From F23-D06 sp963603365 (GTDB taxonomy: Bacteria > Bacteroidota > Bacteroidia > Bacteroidales > WCHB1-69), in contig CAVCMI010000010.1 in the NCBI GenBank assembly GCA_963603365.1, forward strand, positions 1-15,296: 15,296 nucleotides of DNA, in the 5' to 3' direction. The notes under the pieces are model-generated. The model did no database searches, was not told where the DNA came from, and saw nothing but the letters and a program-made list of their open reading frames with translations. Positions 12,885 through 15,296 of this stretch are shown in pieces. How positions within the stretch are numbered: the first letter of the stretch is position 1; every line of letters starts with the position of its first letter. Position numbers and translations under genes: made by a program.

Positions 12885-13970
12885 ATGGAATTAGAATCAC
12901 CGCAGAAAGAGATTTATGCCAAAGAACGCTTCACGGCCCTGCAGGCCCAACGGCTGGCACAAGAGATAGCCTTCGCGCCCGTCGTGTTTCAAGTGTCACG
13001 CCTGATGGTCAAGTTTGGCATCTTCGACATGCTGGACCGCCATCCCGAAGGACTGACTCTGGAAGAAATCGCCGGCAAAACCCGACTTTCTCTCTACGGC
13101 GCGAAAGTGTTGGTAGAGTCCTCGCTCACCATCGGCACGGTGCTGCTGCAAAACGGCAAATTCCAACTCGCCAAGACCGGCCGCTTCCTGCTGAACGACC
13201 GTATGACCCGCATAAACATGAATTTCATGCACGACGTGAACTACCTTGGCCTCTTCAACCTCGAAGAGGCCATCGTGGAGGGCAAGCCCGAGGGTCTGAA
13301 AGTGTTCGGGGATTGGAAAACCGTATATGAGGGACTGTCGCAGCTGCCGCCCGACGTGCAGAAAAGCTGGTTCGATTTCGACCATTTCTATTCCGACTGC
13401 TCGTTTGAGCAAGCGCTGGACATCGTGTTCAGCCGCCATCCGGCAACTCTCTTGGACGTTGGAGGGAACACCGGGCGGTGGGCAATGCAGTGTTTGGCCC
13501 ATGACCCCTCGGTGCGCGTAACCATCATGGACCTTCCGCAGCAACTTGAGATGATGCGGCAGCAGACAAAAGGACAAGAGGGAGCCGACCGCATCAGCGG
13601 CTACGGAGCCGACCTGCTGGACCCGCAAACACAGTTCCCCGGCGGCTTCGATGCCATCTGGATGAGTCAGTTCCTCGACTGCTTCTCCGAAGAAGAGGCC
13701 ACCGGCATCATGCAACGCGCCGCACGCGCCATGAGCCAAGACACCCGACTATACATAATGGAGACATTCTGGGACCGCCAGCGTTTTGAGACGGCCTCCT
13801 ACTGCCTTGCCCAAATCAGCCTCTACTTTACCGCCATCGCAAACGGCAACAGCAAAATGTACTATTCGGGCGACCTCATACGCTGCGTTGAGCGTGCCGG
13901 CCTCGAGATTGAAAAAATATACGACGGACTTGGCCTTGGCCACAGCATCCTTCAATGCAAATTGAAATAG
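12885..13970 (+). CDS. SAM-dependent O-methyltransferase (COMT-like)
   Basis: A 361-residue two-domain methyltransferase. A winged-helix dimerisation domain spans about residues 28-105 (PEGLTLEEIAGKTRLSLYGA), then a Rossmann SAM domain with LLDVGGNTGRWA (189-200), VTIMDLPQQ (211-219) and YGADLLDP (239-246), the plant/caffeate O-methyltransferase layout. In the motif where these enzymes usually read LHDW, with His as the general base, this one reads MSQFLDCFSEEE (259-270) with Asp264. The base is therefore atypical, although the cofactor site is intact. The likely task is methylation of the aryl group or a polyene intermediate. It sits 43 bases after the acyltransferase and one base before the dehydratase. 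Confidence 0.85.
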   Translation: MELESPQKEIYAKERFTALQAQRLAQEIAFAPVVFQVSRLMVKFGIFDMLDRHPEGLTLEEIAGKTRLSLYGAKVLVESSLTIGTVLLQNGKFQLAKTGRFLLNDRMTRINMNFMHDVNYLGLFNLEEAIVEGKPEGLKVFGDWKTVYEGLSQLPPDVQKSWFDFDHFYSDCSFEQALDIVFSRHPATLLDVGGNTGRWAMQCLAHDPSVRVTIMDLPQQLEMMRQQTKGQEGADRISGYGADLLDPQTQFPGGFDAIWMSQFLDCFSEEEATGIMQRAARAMSQDTRLYIMETFWDRQRFETASYCLAQISLYFTAIANGNSKMYYSGDLIRCVERAGLEIEKIYDGLGLGHSILQCKLK

Positions 13971-13971
13971 C

Positions 13972-14376
13972 ATGGAACATTTCTCTGCCCTGGCTCTCAT
14001 ACCGCAAAGGCCGCCGTTCTTGCTGGTGGACCGTATCGTGGACTGTCACGAGAAGACATGCACCACTTCATTCGCCGTCCCCGACGAGCATATCCTTGTC
14101 ATGGAGGGCACGCTTTCCGCCTGCGGACTTATCGAAAACATGGCGCAGACGTGTGCCGCACGCATAGGATACCTTAACCGCGAAAAGCCCGTCCGCATTG
14201 GAGTTGTCGGGAGCATCTCCAATTTCAAAGCGTACCGGCTGCCCCTATGCGGTGAATTGCTCCTTACTAAGATTGAAGTCATAGCGGAAGTGTTGGACGC
14301 CGTCTTTGTGCACGCCTCCGCGGAAGCCAACGGCACGGCAGCGGCAGAATGTGACCTGAAAGTATTTCTGGTATAA
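13972..14376 (+). CDS. ApeP-like hotdog 3-hydroxyacyl-ACP dehydratase
   Basis: A 134-residue hotdog-fold protein, matching the size of FabZ and ApeP. It opens with IPQRPPFLLVDRIVD (10-24), a form of the FabZ LPHRYPFLLVD motif in which the His is Gln12. The central helix is LSACGLIENMAQTCAARIGY (48-67) with the catalytic-type Glu55. The GHFPG motif that carries the catalytic His of FabZ is absent: the region reads PDEHILVMEG, with His40 the only candidate. This matches the ApeP subgroup of aryl polyene dehydratases better than FabZ. Its role would be to dehydrate 3-hydroxyacyl-ACP to build the conjugated double bonds. Its start lies one base after the methyltransferase stop. Confidence 0.83.
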   Translation: MEHFSALALIPQRPPFLLVDRIVDCHEKTCTTSFAVPDEHILVMEGTLSACGLIENMAQTCAARIGYLNREKPVRIGVVGSISNFKAYRLPLCGELLLTKIEVIAEVLDAVFVHASAEANGTAAAECDLKVFLV

Positions 14377-14411
14377 CCGCTATCAAACAAACGAGACAAC
14401 CCCCCAGCAAC

Positions 14412-14822
14412 ATGTTACAAATTGAGAAAACAATCGACATAAGGTTCAGCGAAGTTGATTCCATGGGCATTGTATGGCACGGCAATTACGCTCTCTATTT
14501 CGAAGATGCTCGCGAACAATTCGGCAAGACCTACGGTCTGGAATACCTGTACATCTACGAGATGGGGTACTTTGCCCCGCTGGTGGAAATGAAAATCAAC
14601 TACCGGAAGCCTGTACACTACGGCGACGGGGTGCTGATACGTTGCAAATACAGGGAAACTGAGGCGGCCAAAATCATCTTTGACTACGAAATTGTTGAAC
14701 CCGGGAGCGGCGAGCTGCTGGTTTCGGGCTACACCGTGCAGGTCTTCCTTGACCGGGAACGGAAACTTGTTTGGGAAACTCCGGAGTTCTACCGAAAATG
14801 GAAAGAAGCACGACAAGTTTAA
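14412..14822 (+). CDS. 4HBT-family acyl thioesterase (YbgC-like)
   Basis: A 136-residue hotdog thioesterase that hydrolyses acyl-CoA or acyl-ACP thioesters. The signature is RFSEVDSMGIVWHGNYALYF (11-30), with Asp16 in the position of the catalytic Asp of YbgC/4-hydroxybenzoyl-CoA thioesterases, then His23, Asn25 and Tyr26. Later blocks KINYRKPVHYGDGVLI (61-76) and VSGYTVQVFLDRERKLVW are family-typical. Thioesterases of this type (ApeK-like) occur in aryl polyene clusters, where they may release or edit the chain. The exact substrate is not readable. It starts 35 bases after the dehydratase and is the last gene of the cluster in the window; the next gene has its own promoter. Confidence 0.9.
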   Translation: MLQIEKTIDIRFSEVDSMGIVWHGNYALYFEDAREQFGKTYGLEYLYIYEMGYFAPLVEMKINYRKPVHYGDGVLIRCKYRETEAAKIIFDYEIVEPGSGELLVSGYTVQVFLDRERKLVWETPEFYRKWKEARQV

Positions 14823-14875
14823 CCACAGACCGCAAAAAAGGTGCTTTCTTTCAACACCCATGCTAATGATTTTCA

Positions 14876-14883
14876 TATCTTTG
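14876..14883 (+). promoter_or_regulatory. -7 promoter element (TATCTTTG) ahead of the DUF1016 gene
   Basis: TATCTTTG fits TAnnTTTG and lies 29 bases before the ATG at 14913, in the 90-base gap after the thioesterase gene. It suggests that the downstream gene is expressed independently of the cluster. No clear -33 TTG is seen. Confidence 0.45.
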
Positions 14884-14912
14884 CAACTCGAAGCTATGGA
14901 ACAAGAATAAAC

Positions 14913-15296
14913 ATGGAACACAATATAATCCAATTAGATGTAGTAAAAGCTGTTGCAGCCGTCAAGTCTGCCATACAGCAGACGCGGCGTACTATGATGC
15001 TTAATGCCAATAAAAACGCATTGGCTTTGTACTATGGTATTGGACGATATATTAGCCAAAGTCAGAAAAAATCAAATTGGGGTGATAAAGTTCTTGAAAA
15101 TACTTCTTCGCTTCTGCAACAAGAGATGCCTGGGCTAAAAGGATTCTCCAAGACGCAATTGAAAAGGCTGAGAGCTTTTTATCTTGCATGGAAGGATTAT
15201 TATAGCACGCCTTCGTTTCCTCTGAATAATGACAATATTGCAGAAATCGCAGAAATACTACAGGTAGAGCCAAGGGACTTATTGGTAAACAAACCC
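14913..15296 (+). CDS. DUF1016/YhcG-type PDDEXK nuclease, N-terminal part (runs off the window)
   Basis: The ATG at 14913 opens 128 codons to the window end with no stop. The text LALYYGIGRYISQSQKKSNW (about 38-57) followed by VLENTSSLLQQEMPGLKGFS (about 60-79) and LKRLRAFYLAW (about 82-92) is the helical DUF1016 N-terminal domain, which precedes a PDDEXK nuclease domain in YhcG-type proteins. The nuclease half lies outside the window. These genes are often mobile and linked to genome islands or defence regions; the biological role is poorly defined. Codons are visibly richer in A and T than in the cluster before it, suggesting a different origin. It has its own TATCTTTG element. Confidence 0.85.
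   Translation, partial: MEHNIIQLDVVKAVAAVKSAIQQTRRTMMLNANKNALALYYGIGRYISQSQKKSNWGDKVLENTSSLLQQEMPGLKGFSKTQLKRLRAFYLAWKDYYSTPSFPLNNDNIAEIAEILQVEPRDLLVNKP

Noticed and set aside
14823..14875. Intrinsic terminator at the end of the thioesterase gene
   Set aside because: Only a 4-bp GGTG/CACC pairing is visible and no T-run follows.

Overview
The window looks like a chromosomal segment of a Bacteroidales bacterium with moderately high GC. The reasons are the TAnnTTTG -7 promoter elements (mostly TATTTTTG or TATATTTG) in front of transcription units, few Shine-Dalgarno sites, an LpxL/HtrB-like acyltransferase, and a PorZ homologue with its own type IX secretion C-terminal domain. PorZ points to a T9SS-bearing lineage, for example Prevotellaceae, Tannerellaceae or Porphyromonadaceae. 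The species cannot be fixed from sequence alone.

Positions 1-921 hold no complete gene. The first 105 bases, read leftward, are the start of a secreted protein with a clear signal peptide. Just upstream of it (about 116-320, minus strand) is a coding-like stretch broken by an in-frame stop, probably a gene relic. The rest is AT-rich intergenic DNA with a hairpin, a short tandem repeat, and a strong leftward promoter (751-780) reading into a segment that may encode a small RNA, a leader or a 46-residue peptide.

Positions 922-8105 are a rightward, tightly packed housekeeping block. It holds a small PAS protein, an RlmB-type rRNA methyltransferase, a YfcE-type phosphoesterase, a compact MiaA, RbfA (with its own promoter), a LolC/E-like FtsX permease, PorZ and RecO. 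Four junctions are ATGA overlaps, so the genes are probably co-transcribed and translationally coupled. The theme is tRNA/rRNA modification and ribosome maturation, then envelope biogenesis and protein export, then DNA repair.

Positions 8177-14822 are an eight-gene rightward biosynthetic operon led by a tyrosine ammonia-lyase-like enzyme, with its own promoter. The order is ammonia-lyase, ketoreductase, ketosynthase, acyl carrier protein, LpxL-like acyltransferase, O-methyltransferase, ApeP-like dehydratase and 4HBT thioesterase. This is the signature of an aryl polyene/flexirubin-type pigment pathway. 4-Coumarate from tyrosine would be the aryl starter, the FAS-like enzymes would build the polyene, the methyltransferase would decorate it and the acyltransferase would attach it to an envelope lipid. 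The starter-activating ligase, a second ketosynthase, a glycosyltransferase and the export genes are not in this window.

From 14913 to the window end runs the 5' part of an AT-richer DUF1016/YhcG-type nuclease gene with its own promoter. It is either the edge of the cluster or an insertion into it.
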